Source of the DNA: Heterotrichella gracilis
Taxonomy: Eukaryota > Sar > Xanthophyceae > Tribonematales > Xanthonemataceae
Direction of reading: 5' to 3'
DNA: 64,000 nucleotides
NCBI GenBank assembly: GCA_032358255.1
Contig: JAULBX010025253.1
Coordinates: 1 to 64,000, forward strand
Numbering within the stretch: the first letter of the stretch is position 1; each line of letters starts with the position of its first letter. The position numbers were made by a program, and so were the translations under genes. The notes beneath the pieces are model-generated. The model searched no databases, was not told the DNA's origin, and saw only the letters and a program-made list of their open reading frames with translations. Of the stretch, positions 1 to 11,495 are shown one piece after another.

Positions 1-16
1 CCCCCCCCCCCCCCCC
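1..16. repeat. poly-C run at window edge
   Basis: Sixteen consecutive C residues open the window. It is either a homopolymer tract or the edge of an assembly gap; the sequence alone cannot decide. Confidence 0.6.
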
Positions 17-476
17 GGGCGCGAGGTAGGTTTCAATTTTGGTGAGCGGGCCCAATCATGCGTTGCTATTGTGAGTGTGTACGATGGGCGTGAAGTGACA
101 GCCTTGCTCATCCTTTCCCCTGTGTCCTAAGTGGGCAATGTCACATAGTGCTGAGGAGCAATGCCACATGGTGGTGCATTTGGATGCTTCTTGTATCTTT
201 CTGACTTGTACTACTTGCGCCGAATCCCTCCCTCGCATAAGCACCCACCCACCCACCCTTAGTGCGGCACGCCTATGGCTGCCCAGTGCCTCACTACAAT
301 TCCCCAAATTTCCTCCCCTACCCCACCCTGCGATGAGCTGGCCCTCCATTAAGCCTGAATCCCCAATTTCCCAACTGCCTCCCTCCCCCATCCACCCATC
401 CACGTAGCTCCTATGCGCTGTGCCAGCGGCCACGATACCCCAACATTTCTCTCCGTCCTACCCCCCCTTCACCCAC

Positions 477-1501
477 CTTGCGGAGCACTCCCACGGGCTG
501 CGCCAGCGCCCCCCCTGCCAGGCTCAGGTAGGATGATGTGAGGCTGAGGTCAAGCTCCCTTGCCTCCCCTACGCCCACGTCGTCATACCGCACCTTGTAC
601 CCATCCACCAGCACAGCGGCAGTCAACACGTTCTCAGGCATCTCCTGCACAGGAGGGTTTGCTTGTTAAGGTATAGGGTTCAGGTTACGATTTACAGCAG
701 GGTTGTAGAAAAAACACCACCGCAATGCACGTATGTAATGCAAAAAGTGGCGTACGCGCTCCAGTGCCTGGCAGCATCAACGGTGCTGATACCGCACAAT
801 TTTCTGCCCCTGCCTCATATCCCGCCAGTGACCCACGTAACGCGTTATCAATGTATACGTGTGCACAAAAAAGATGACCCGCAAAGCATAACCCCCAGGC
901 GGCCTTCTGCACTCCACCAAGGATGGACAGGCCAGGTGTAAACGTTGGTGCCCCAATGCTACTGGCTATGGAAGCGGAATGCCGTGCTGTTGCGTTGCAA
1001 TCATGGACGATGGCAGGCAGTGTATCGCACCAAATTCAAGCATTTTTTGCTATCCCCCCTGAAAGTGTGCCTTGCAACCTGACGCATGGTATGGGGCAAC
1101 CTGGACATGGCGTTGGCCACCGAGTCCATGCATGCAACTGGCCTCTAGAACCAAAGTCCAGAAAGGCACCATACCGAGCCCTCTTTGTACGTGCATTTTG
1201 CAGGCCTTTACAACGGGCAGCACGGTAAATTAACTGCCCTTACATAAGGGTGTTGACAAAGAGGTGGCAGTATGAGCTACCACCCACTGCACAATGCACA
1301 GTGCCCCGCCTGCTCTGGCCACCACACACGCCCAAGCCCCGCTATCTCGTCCAGCAGTATGCATCCACTGCTGCGTTGCTGTCTATCCCCTGTGGTCCCC
1401 AGTGTGCAAACATGCAGCTGTGCATGCACACTTACCCCCTGTGCCAGGTAGCATGCGCTGAACGTATCCTCGGGCAGCATAGTGAGCCTCTCGTCACCGT
1501 T
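477..1501 (-). CDS. two candidate exons of an unrecognised minus-strand gene
   Basis: I do not recognise this protein. One exon spans 1501-1436 (22 codons): it follows a TAG acceptor, reads NGDERLTMLPEDTFSACYLA and a few more residues, and ends at a clean GTAAGT donor. A second spans 644-477 (56 codons): it follows a GTGCAG acceptor, begins EMPENVLTAAVLVDGYKVRY, ends GVLRK and stops at a GTGGGTG donor. Both are phase 0 at both ends, so they can be joined, but there may be exons between them and the gene probably continues past both ends. The 5' end, the 3' end and the function are unknown. The intervening 645-1435 and the flank 1502-2043 show no other exon I can support. Confidence 0.4.
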
Positions 1502-2043
1502 CTACCAGGAAGTGTAAAAGGGGCATTTCAGCACCTGGAAACTACGCAAGAAAGCCTGCGGTTGGACAGCGGTAGGGCGAATTCAGACTTCGTTGCAGTA
1601 TGCATGCATTAGCCATAGAGGTAAAGACCATGGCGGAATAGATCTGGGCCATCGTCTGTGCTGCAATTGTATGGACAGCCTTTTGAGCACTTTGGTCGTG
1701 TATTGGCCTCCTTTGCGGCGTTTGGCTCGTTTGGTATGTGTGAGGAAAGTACGGCAATAACTAACGTGCAGGCCTACTCTCCCTCGTGTACACCACCACA
1801 CCCCTTGACGCTTGCATGCATCTACCAAAACTATACACACAAACCCGTCAGAGGAGGAGAGTGTGTTATACCCAGCAGGCGTATTCGTCGCTACAGGACA
1901 GGCTTGTTGTTATTAGCCGAGCTCCTTGCTCAAACTTGGACCAGCAAGTCGGCAAGCGCTGCACCAGTTTCAAACCAACGTACAACTTTACCCAGCGAAA
2001 AAGCTTGTATTTGATGTAAGGCTCCAACGTTGGACGAGGCGCA

Positions 2044-5000
2044 ATGGATGAGGACCCAGGGCAGCCGCTGCTAGAGCCAGAACAGCCCCAGTTAATTGTG
2101 CCACCACCCAGGGCCACTCCACCCATTCTGCAGATAATCGCAACCACAAACGTGACGGTGATAAACATACCGTATGACGACCGAAAGTGGAAGGCCAACG
2201 TCTGGTTCCCAATAGGTACGGACCCATATGGCGCTGGGTTTAAACTGTGTCCTTGTCTGGGTGTGCATGCATGCATTTGGGCGCCTTGCTTTGTGAGTCA
2301 AGTTTTGAGTTATGGCGCTCTTGGCAATGCGTTTCCCTCGCACTTGGTTTCTCATCCACACTCATGCGTCTATCCTGTGTACCCTGGCGCAGTTTTGGCA
2401 GGCTATGTGACGACCTTGGGCGTGCTGGGCTTTGCGTTTGGGTGAGTCACTCCACCATCTCCCTGCATCCAGAAGCAGTGCGTAACCACCACACCTCTCT
2501 ACCTCACAACCTGTTGTCGTAAGGCTACGCCCAATTGGGTTGCAGCTCCCTCCTGCTTTACTGCCCCTGCCCACATGACACCACAGTACCCAAAACCCTA
2601 TGAAGCCCTTTTGCCTAGGGTTGTTTACACCGTTAAAACCTTGTTTTCCCTTTCCTGCAGCCTGCCAGGCATGCCCTGGTGGTACCAGCTGGCGTTTGGG
2701 GCAGTGCTGCTGCTGGTGCTGCTCATGCTGTTCCTCACCAACCAAGTCGACCCAGGCAAGGGAGACTAGAACCCTACACCAAACCCTGACACACTTTATA
2801 GGTGGTACTGCTGTTCTTACAAGTCGACCTAGGCAAGCGAGTCCAAAACCCTTAAGACAAAACCTGACACAGCCCTTAATACCGAGGTGGTGCTGCGCAT
2901 GCTGTTCCTCACCAGCCACGTTCACCCAGGCACCACAAAACCCCAATAGAAAACCAACGCGCCGGACCCTGCACTATTCAATACTGGCCTCCCCTCTCCA
3001 CCCAAAACCTGTACCAAACCTTAAAGTTCTGAATAACCCTGATTGTCGAACTGAACCCTCCCCCAGGTGTCATCCCCCCCCGCAAGATCCGTGACCCGCT
3101 CATCAACCGCCTAGACCAGGGCGACCCCTCGATTGCCCACCGGGAGAGTTACGACAGGGACGGGAAGGGGCAGTGGATGCGCAAGATGCCGGATGGGTCG
3201 GGCTGGGCGCGCTACTGCACAGCGTGCAATGTGTGGCGGCCCCCGCGCTCGGGGCACTGTGGAGTGTGTGGGTACTGCATGGTGAGTGGAGGGCGGGGTG
3301 GGAGGGTGCGGTGGGGGACGTGCCCCACGCACAAGGCATTGTGGTGTGTGGGTACTGCATGGCGAGGGGCTGAGGTGGGGGTTCAATGAGCCGGGGAGTA
3401 GGGCATTTGCTGTGTGGTGGACATCAGGTTGGGGGTGGGTCTCAAGGGTCGTAAAACCCAAAACACCTAAGCAGCAGTGTCGACGTCATTTGGTACGCTG
3501 ACGGGATCTTCAAACCTTAAGACCCTAAACCTGCCACACAGGTGCACTTTGACCACCACTGCCAGATCGTGAGCACCTGCATGGCACACAGCACTAGAAC
3601 CCTAAACCCTAACCGTAAGCCTACTGCGCAGGAGCGCTTTGACCACCATTGCCAGATCGTGGGCACCTGCGTGGCCCGCAACAACCACAGGTTCTTTGTT
3701 GCCTTCCTCATGCTGGCGCAGCTGGGGTGCATGCTGCTGGCGGCGGCAACCTCGCTCAGGCTGCGCCACCTCAGCATGCAGGAAAGGTGAGGAGGGGGTT
3801 GGGATGGTGTTTTTCAGCACAGGCAAGCGTCTCAATGTTGGGGTGGTGAGGGTTGTGAGCTTTAAGAAAGGCTTCCAGCATAGGCCAGGACATGTTGTTT
3901 AGGGTTTAGGGTTTGGTTTGGTCACGCCCCACCAGTGCTGAGTACTACCCCTTCCATGATAGGCCTGGCTGCTGCTCATGCTAGGAGTGATGCCACTGTA
4001 CTTTTGCTATCGTTGCCCCACAATTGTGGGGTGGGCTTTTGTTTCGTTTGTCTTGCCATCTTTCCTTGTGATCGTACCCACCCCATCCCAATACCACTAG
4101 GGTCATGACTTCTGCACGAGTTTTCCTTCCCATCATGGTAGAGCCCACCCCGCCCAGCCCCATACCTCCTTGTGTGCAGGCTAGGTGTGGGCCCGGTGGC
4201 AGTCAACCTTAGGAATCTTGGAACTGCAGTCCCCCACAGTTATGAATTCGCCCCTTGTGCAGTGGCGAGGCGTGGGCCCGTTGACCCACCCACCTGCTCC
4301 TCATGCTTGGACGTGTGTGACTGTTCCTGTAAATGTATCTGCAATGTTGTATCTGGAACATTCCCTGACTACCCCCCTTGTGCAGTAGCGAGGCATGGTC
4401 GCGGTGGCCCACCTATTTGTTGCTGATGCTGGACGTGGTGTATGTGTACAACTGGATGGTGCTGCTGTTTGGACTGGGACACTGCTTCTCGATAGTGTGC
4501 GGTACGTATGCCTTTAGCGTATGCCTTTATTGTCATTGTCATTGATTTGCACTGTAGCTGAGTGTTGCGTGTGATGCGCACTGGTTTAATACTATACTTC
4601 AGTACCTATTTGCGGTTTGTGGGCTGAGGGTTGGGCTGTTGAGGCGGTGTAGAAGCATGCCGCAGGCGGAAGGGAAGTATAGGCGCATGTATTGCCCCTG
4701 GTGGGAGCCACTGGCATCCTAACTCCCCTTTTGTGCGTCCCCTTTCTTTCTTTTATGCTACCATATGCACCATGCCATTCCCATGTATATTCATGATGGG
4801 TGATGCGCCATGGATGGAGCACGTGGCCACAGCGGGTGGGAGCCAGTGGTCCCCTAACCCCCCCTTTGTGGATTCCCTTTTTTTCTTTCTCTCTATGCAA
4901 CATACCATCACACCCATGATTGGTGACGCATTCCTGGCTAGAGCGCCTGGCCACAGCGTATGGTGAATCGGGTGAGCCTTTGCATCCCCTCCCTGGCTCT

Positions 5001-5441
5001 CTCACCTGGCCCCACCACCGCCTCCTTGTGAAATCACCCATGCCTACCACCCACTGACCCCCCTCCACACCCACTCACCCACCACCCGTCCGCCTGAAAA
5101 TGGACCATCACCACTACCACCCAGATGTTACATTCACCCCACCCGCCCCCCTCCACACCCACCCCTCACCCACCCCCCATCGCCCCCCTGCAGACGTGAC
5201 GACCAAGGACCTGATGACCACAAACACATTCGCGCGCGACCCCCCCTGCTGCGGCCGCCGCACCCCCTGCCGCCTGGTGGTTGCGTGGGGAGAGTTGTGC
5301 TGCGCACCGGTGGGGTGGAAGCACCGGGTGGGGCTGCTGGAGGGGATGGAGGGAAGGGGGGAGGAGATGGAGTCGGCGGCTGGTGGGAACGAGGAGGAGC
5401 CAGGAAGGGGGGAGGAGGCGCAGGGTCTGCTGGTGTCGTAG
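2044..5441 (+). CDS. DHHC-type protein S-palmitoyltransferase
   Basis: Probable membrane enzyme that transfers palmitate to protein cysteines. Seven exons join in frame: 2044-2215, 2393-2441, 2661-2755, 3067-3281, 3632-3786, 4386-4501 and 5194-5441, giving 349 residues. Four membrane segments are visible: about 59-73, 82-99, 200-218 and 238-262. The cytosolic Cys-rich domain lies between the second and third: CTAC, then PPRSGHC, GVC and GYC (about 156-176), followed by DHHC at 181-184. The line DPGVIPPRKIRDPL after the second membrane segment and TTKDLMTTN (about 270-278) after the fourth are also usual for the family. Odd points: the core reads DHHCQIVGTC where most members have DHHCPWVGNC, and intron 3 starts with GC (2756) rather than GT. 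Several introns hold decayed copies of neighbouring exon ends. The C-terminal tail is Glu/Gly rich. The family is sure; the substrate is unknown. Confidence 0.88.
2803..2940 (+). repeat. decayed partial copies of DHHC exon 3 inside intron 3
   Basis: After the true end of exon 3 (2755), two further copies of its last 40 or so bases plus the start of the intron follow in tandem, around 2803-2880 and 2885-2940. Both keep traces of the coding text MLFLT..V(D/H)PG and of a downstream AACCCTGACACA-like tract, but carry changes and stops. They look like tandem duplications of about 80 bp that crossed the exon-intron border. Confidence 0.7.
3536..3631 (+). repeat. partial copy of the DHHC catalytic exon plus CCCTAAA tract
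   Basis: A copy of the start of the DHHC exon (acceptor, then FDHHCQIVSTCMA) sits 96 bases before the real one at 3632. It is followed by two CCCTAA units at about 3599-3613 and then the real acceptor. Using the copy as an exon would leave it without a good donor, so it is taken as a fossil. Some splicing into it cannot be excluded. Confidence 0.75.
4698..4965. repeat. two tandem intronic copies, about 130-140 bp each
   Basis: The blocks 4698-4837 and about 4847-4965 both begin GGTGGGAGCCA, share a pyrimidine-rich middle (CCCTTTCTTTC-like) and end GGCCACAGCG. They lie in intron 6 of the DHHC gene and have no open frame in common. Confidence 0.7.
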
Positions 5442-6658
5442 CTGGTGGGGCAAGTGTGTTTGGTGGGTGGGGGAGGGAGAGGACCTACAGGGTGTGGGAG
5501 GGGTCCCGGGATTTACCCCTGGTGTGGTGTCAACACCAGGGAGACTCAGTGTGCCCTAAGACCTTGCTGCGTATGGCTGCCCTGCCAAGTTGGCTCATGC
5601 CTTGCTGTGCTGGGAGTGTGCTCCGCCCTGATACTGAGTAGCTTGATTATTGCGTGCAGTGTATAATTTGAAGACCTGCATGCGTGGCTCAAGCCTTGGT
5701 GGTATGTGCTCAAGCCTTTGTTGCTGATAATTATTCTTCGAGCACTATTTTTCAGTACCACATGCACAGTGCCAACTTGCGCTCAGCGCCCAGCCTGGAT
5801 ATCAAATATTTTTTGCTATATGTGTGGGGTATACTTTTGGTGGGCATGCTGGCTGGTCAACTTGCCCAAAGGCGGGTGCTGCACATTGTGCTGAAGGGAT
5901 TGCGTTAAACTAGCATACACATGTCCAACTGGCATTGCCAACAGCCTTCGAGGAAGGCTTCAAGAGGGCACCAAACCTGGGCACTTATATGGGGTAATAT
6001 CGCCGTTACCTAAATATAAACGCTGCATTCATTTGTGATGGAAAAAAACTGCCTACTGTAAGTGCCGCACGTGCATGGTTCACTGTTTAGGTTTTGCTGC
6101 ATGCAAACGAGCTGTCACCACAGGTCCCGGACGAAACTTGTTTTTGGCAAACATAGCTCATGCATGCATATACGCCAGTCACTACAGCAGACAAACATCA
6201 GAGTTGCCCGCTGCGCACCAGCTGTTGAAAAACAAGTCAAACAAAGCGGGTCAGGCACAGCAATGTGCATCTGTCCGCTGGAGCAGTACAGGATGTGAAT
6301 ACCAGCAAACTGCAAAACAAACACTGCGCTGCTGACAATGGCACACATATGTAGCGTGGCCATGTGTGGCAAGCAGACGAAAAAGAGCTACCTCTCGCCA
6401 TAAAAAATCAACCTGCTTGAGGGCGCCAAATGGTCACACACTGTTCCCAATGCGTTTTCAGTGCCCACACAAATTCTTCTCAAACTCTCTGCCGCCAGCC
6501 CTTCATGGAAAATTGCGCGACCTCCTTCCTCCGTTTTCACCAAATCATGCTCTCCCTTTGGAAACCGCACAGCAGCCAGGCTCCCACATTGCCCTCCCCT
6601 CATCGCCTGGCAGGACCAGCCAGTGCTCCCAGCCAGCTTAGCAGCTCGATTGGGCTGC
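5442..6658. other. intergenic spacer between DHHC and Rubisco activase 3' ends
   Basis: This is the convergent 3' spacer of the two genes. It has no exon or repeat that I can support; the short open frames carry no recognisable motif. Confidence 0.6.
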
Positions 6659-9600
6659 TTACCTGGCCTGGAAGCCCTCTGGCAGGGATGAGCCAGTGTT
6701 TCCGGCCAGCGCTGCGCCGGACATGTACTGCTCTGCCAGCTGCACGCGCTTGACATTCTCCTGCTCCTCCACCAGGTAGTTGCCGTACTTCATGAGGATG
6801 GACAGGGGCATGACGGGCTTCTCAAACTCCACCTTCTCCCGCACGTTGATCAGCTTCTTGCCCATGGTGTCCACCCCCACAACGGTGATCCAGTCGCGCA
6901 CCTGGGAGGAGGGGGTTGAGGGTTGAGGACAAGATGTGGGCTGAGGAGGGAGAAAATATGGGAGATACACAACATGGACGGACATGCAACATGGGAGACA
7001 ACTTTGTATTGCCCATGCATTACAGCCACATCACAGTCAGCATTCCACAGCCCAGGGTGCAGCGCAGGCAGCAACATTCATTTCAGTTCCCCATGTTAAT
7101 ACGGTGATACGTGCACCATGCACCAACACCCGCCCCAGCCCGCGCACCTTGTCGTCATACACGCGCGCGCGCAGGGCACCGAAGAAATCGATGGACTGGC
7201 CTGGGAAGGCGTCCACCAGCCTCTCCACATCGGCGCGGTCCACATTGTCGTGCTGGAAGATACCCATGCACACGCCCACGCGGTCCTCGCGGGTTGGGTT
7301 CCAGTAGTACTTCTCCATGCGCCCGTCACGGATGAGGGGTGCGTATAGGGTGGAGAAATCGTTTCCTGTGCACACCACGGGCACGCGGGGGATCTCCTCG
7401 TTCTTGTACACGCCGGGCAGCTGCAGGAGAAGGGGCGGGGCGGGGTGAGAAGGGAGCGTGAAGGGGGTGGCAGGGAGATGAGGGCGATTATGACGGGTGG
7501 TCACAGGCGCACGTGCAGCTAGGCGTGGCACATTGCAGCCCGACAAATTTGCCGGCCAGCTGCGTAAGATGCACCGCATGTGGTGCATGCCATGCAGCAG
7601 CACACCGACTCCACCCCACCGCAGCAGGCATTGTTCATCTCTGCGCACCTGCACGTTGGTGGGGTTGTCGGCGATGTTCATGAGCGTGGCGTTGACCATC
7701 TGGTTGTTGACAGTGTACTGGGTGGACTCGCCCATGCGGCCCGCGCCGGCATCCAGATCATTGATGAACAGCGAGCACATCTTGCCCTTCTTGATCACAT
7801 CTGAGGCCTCGCGGTAACGCTGGCGGATGAGCTTGGCGGGCTCACCGGCGTTGCCAGACTCCAGCTCACCGGCAGACATGACGATGGGGCTGATGCCCAG
7901 CTTCTTGTAGGCCAGGTTGCACTGGAAGGTCTTACCTTGGCCCTGTGAGGAGAGGAGGAAGGGAAGGGTTAGGGGTGTGGGACAGGTGGCATGTTGTCCG
8001 CAGCAGCAAATTTGGCTAAGCACCCTGTGCTAAACCTCCCTCCACAAGCCGCGGCGCCCACCAACAATATCACCGCACGTGCACGCAACACACAGGATGT
8101 GTGGGACCCTCAATCCTACACACTGTGCCTCCCTCTCCACGTTCTCGGGACGAGCGAGACCCTAGGTCCCAAACCCTAGCCAGCGCACCTTTCCTCCCCA
8201 GATACCCAGGATGAGGGGCACCTTGATCTTGGGCAGGTCCAGGAAATTCTTGGCCACGTGGATGGACATCTTGTCCAGGAAGGCGGGGGAGATGTAGAAC
8301 CCGTCCTCGATGTTGTTGAAGTTGCGCTGGGCGGTGGACAGGTAGTCAGCGGAGGTCATGATGGCGTTGTGGGTGCCGCCCATTCCGTGGCCGCCCTGGA
8401 ACACGGAGTCCACCATGTCGCGCCCGCGACGGATGTCTTGCTGCACGAGGGAAGGAGGGAAGTGTGTGAGCAAGCTTGTCAAGGTAGAATTTAAGAAAGA
8501 AGTGAGCACTTGAGGTAGCCTTTGCTTAGAAGGCGGGAAAGGAGTGTTGGGTTCCACAACAACACAGCCAAGAAGACACAGCTGCACCACCATAGGGGCC
8601 AACCCCTTGCGCGCTTGAAGGCCTCTAATACCCAGGTCAGCCCATGTGGCGCTAGGCCTCCCTCTAGACCCTGTTCGTATCCCCCAATTAAGCGGTACAA
8701 CAGATTGCATTGCCTCAGAGCTCCTCTTTGAAACCACTGGGACTGCGCGAGTGCAGTGCGAGCCACGCCATTGCTACAGGTATGGTACCACAACTCACAA
8801 CTGCACCACCTGTTTAATACCTAGGTATAGTGTGCTCCTCCCGTTGGTGTACTACTTCAGACACTGCACCACTTAACTACAACACCCTGCACCACATTGG
8901 CTAGGGTTTAAGGTTTAGTACCTGGTCGTCGGACTGGTCCTGGCCTGCGTCCATCGCCTTCCACCTGCCAGGGGTCTTCTTGACCTCGGCTGCGGGGGCG
9001 GCGGCGGCGCCACCAGATGGTTTGGCGCCTGGCACCTGCACAGCACACGTCCCGTTGGTACAGGGTACAGGTCAAGGACCCATGCAGGCAGCACAGAGCC
9101 CTGCCCTGCCACCAGTAGGTTAGTACCACTTGACCCGTGCGCCTGCGCTTCTGCCAATCACACACACTGGTCTTTTTGTTATTTCAGGGAACAACGGGGC
9201 ACCCCAGGTAAAAAACATTGAATGGCAGGCTATATGTATTCCCCTTTCCACTACTGCAGCTGACAAAGGAGCTGGCAAAGCTGTCTTTGCAGTGCAAGAC
9301 AAGCGTGATGGGATAGTGGCACCACCAACACTGGAGCGCCGCCTGCCAATCCTGGCCGCCATGGGGTTGGCATCGCTGTTCTTCAAACAGCAGCCACAGG
9401 ACACTCACAAACTAGCCCAGAGAGACTGACTAGGCTGGGCAACTAGCGCCAGCAACTTGCACAACATCTGGCACCAACAGCTTGCACAACTGGAAGGCAG
9501 CCAGGAATCTTGCACAACTTAACAAAAGCTTTGATGCAGGACTCCAATTTGCACAGTTGGGTGTGTAGAAAGTTAGCAAGGCACTTGCTGGCCAACTAGT

Positions 9601-10342
9601 TGTGAAGGAGGTTGCTATAGAACTCTCTAGAGAGCAAAGGCTAGAGCAGGATGGCAGGGGTGGCACCCTTAACGCTACTGGGTGACAGATACGGTGGCTA
9701 CACTCGGCAGCACAACCACGTACCGAGGACTTCTTGACGCGGCGGCCACGGAAGTAGACATACTCGTCCTCGGCACGGACGGTGAGCCTAGCCACCTGCA
9801 GAGCATCTGGAGTTAGGCTGCTGCAACGTGATGACGGCCTTCTTGTCAAGCAAGGGGGCGACAGGGCCCACCCAGGAGGAGAATAGGGAGCGACCAAGCA
9901 GAGGCGATAGCACATTGGGCAAGGCAAGGTCGAGAGGTGCTGAACGGATCAAGTTCATGCGTGTGCCCCCCCGGAAGCGGTGACCCAACATCGTCACCCA
10001 ACGAGGTTACTCAGAAGCCCTGTCGTGCTAGTTGTAGAGCGAACGTACCCTCTGTGCCCTTGAGCTTGAGCTGGTTGATTGCCGGCTTGGCGCCAGGCGC
10101 GAGCCAGCAAGGCTGCAATCAACACAACAAGGAACGGGTCAGTGGCTTGTAAGGGGTACGAACGAGGGTTGTGCACAAATTGAAGGCGTTACTCATTTCT
10201 TCACGAAAGCTAGGATAAGTGGACATGTATCTGGGATACAGGTGCCGCAGGGACTGCCAATTGAACTCTCCTCTTGTTGATGCAAGAGTTGATGAGAGTA
10301 CTATCCGCACCTGGAGTTCATCTGAGCGAGGCCGGTGGCCAT
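6659..10342 (-). CDS. RCA: Rubisco activase, chloroplast precursor
   Basis: AAA+ ATPase that removes inhibitory sugar phosphates from Rubisco in the chloroplast stroma. Eight exons join in frame: 10342-10311, 10112-10049, 9795-9724, 9035-8922, 8440-8189, 7942-7649, 7420-7148 and 6901-6659, giving 447 residues. The start MATGLAQMNSSLAGSRLAPS opens a Ser/Arg-rich transit peptide with a likely cut after TVRA (about 37-40). Walker A is GGKGQGKT (176-183) and Walker B lies in CSLFINDLDAG (234-244). The core follows Chlamydomonas activase closely from GRWKAMDAG onward. It ends SSLPEGFQAR, so it lacks the redox Cys tail of long plant isoforms. Odd: an extra block of about 40 residues sits between the transit peptide and GRWKAMDAG. 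It begins with EDEYVYFRGRRVKKSS (41-56), the same motif that is repeated four times in the gene upstream. Exon 3 ends exactly at that motif. The structure is certain apart from small doubt on exon 1. Confidence 0.96.
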
Positions 10343-11495
10343 GGTTGCTGCGGGGTGCTGCTTCCGAGGACAGTAGCACTGCTTTAGGATCACAATGCAA
10401 CCGGGGGAAACAGGCGACAGCTTTTGAGTAGGTTTACACGCTCGATGCTGGTGGAAGTAGCAACGGGCAAAAGTGTGTAGCTGCACAAAAACGGCTGCAA
10501 GTTGCAACGATGATCAGGCAGCACAGTTTGGGCCGCACAGATCAGATCCCAAACCTACTACGCAAAAGTGCTCTAATCCTGGCTGCAGGAGATGCCACCT
10601 CAGCTCCAACTCAGCTCACTCCTCTGCCACCAGATGGGCGGACAGCCGAGTGTTCAGTATTGTGGTCATATTCTACTCCCCCTTGTGGACAATCTAAACT
10701 GATCCCACGGGGCATTTACCCTTGGCGATGGGTTTGGATCAGAGTGACCAGTCGACAAGCAGCAGACGGGCCCTGTGCTTTGTTATCTGCCTGTTGAAGC
10801 CATGGCTGGCAACCCATCCAGTCTGTGTGTGAGCAGCTTTGTGGTATGCTTCTCAAGCCCTCTGGTTATTTACAGCCAGAGGCTGGAAGCTAGGTAGCTG
10901 GGTTGGCAAGTGCGCGGGTGCATTCCCAGGGCTACTGATTGCCTCACATTGTGCGCACCAGCATCGGGTTTCTAAATGTTTGAAGAGTCAGCAGAGTTAC
11001 AGCGAAGTCCTTGTTCAAGGACCAGGGGTAGCGTTTGAGGCTTACGTAGTAGTGGGTCAAGAAAAGCAAAGAGATACAGGTTCTCAAGTATAGCATCAGG
11101 AAAACTGGGCAGCAATAAGCTTTGCTGGGGGCCAACAGGTATTCCCTGTGGAAGAATTGTCTAAACTACATAGTCAGTGCAGCAAGAGGAGTTGCTACAG
11201 GTCAGTACTGTTTGCCAAACACCTACACATTGGTGCGTTTGGCATCCAGCACTGCGCAATCATATCACGTCATCGGGAGAAGCGTTATCAAATCCCTTGT
11301 CAAAAGCGGTACCAGAATCCTACCAAACATCCTCTAACAAAATTCCTACAGAGCAGCAGTAGTTTCTCCAGCGTACTAGCTAGGCCCACAGGCTTCTTAG
11401 GGTACACAGTTCTGGGTAAGACCACTATCGTGCACCAAGCCACAGCCCCATCTCCCCCTTGGCTTCAAAACTAGCCCGTGATAGCCACTGGCTAT
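10343..11495. other. spacer between linker-like gene and RCA
   Basis: A stretch of 1153 bases separates the stop codon of the upstream gene from the RCA start on the same strand, so each gene has room for its own promoter. No TATA box or other regulatory motif was recognised, and there is no further coding exon. Confidence 0.5.

Noticed and set aside
10119-10222. Alternative RCA first exon starting MSTYPSFREEMSNAF
   Set aside because: It would enter exon 2 in the wrong phase and reach a stop at exon 3. The 10342-10311 exon gives the correct phase and a proper transit peptide.
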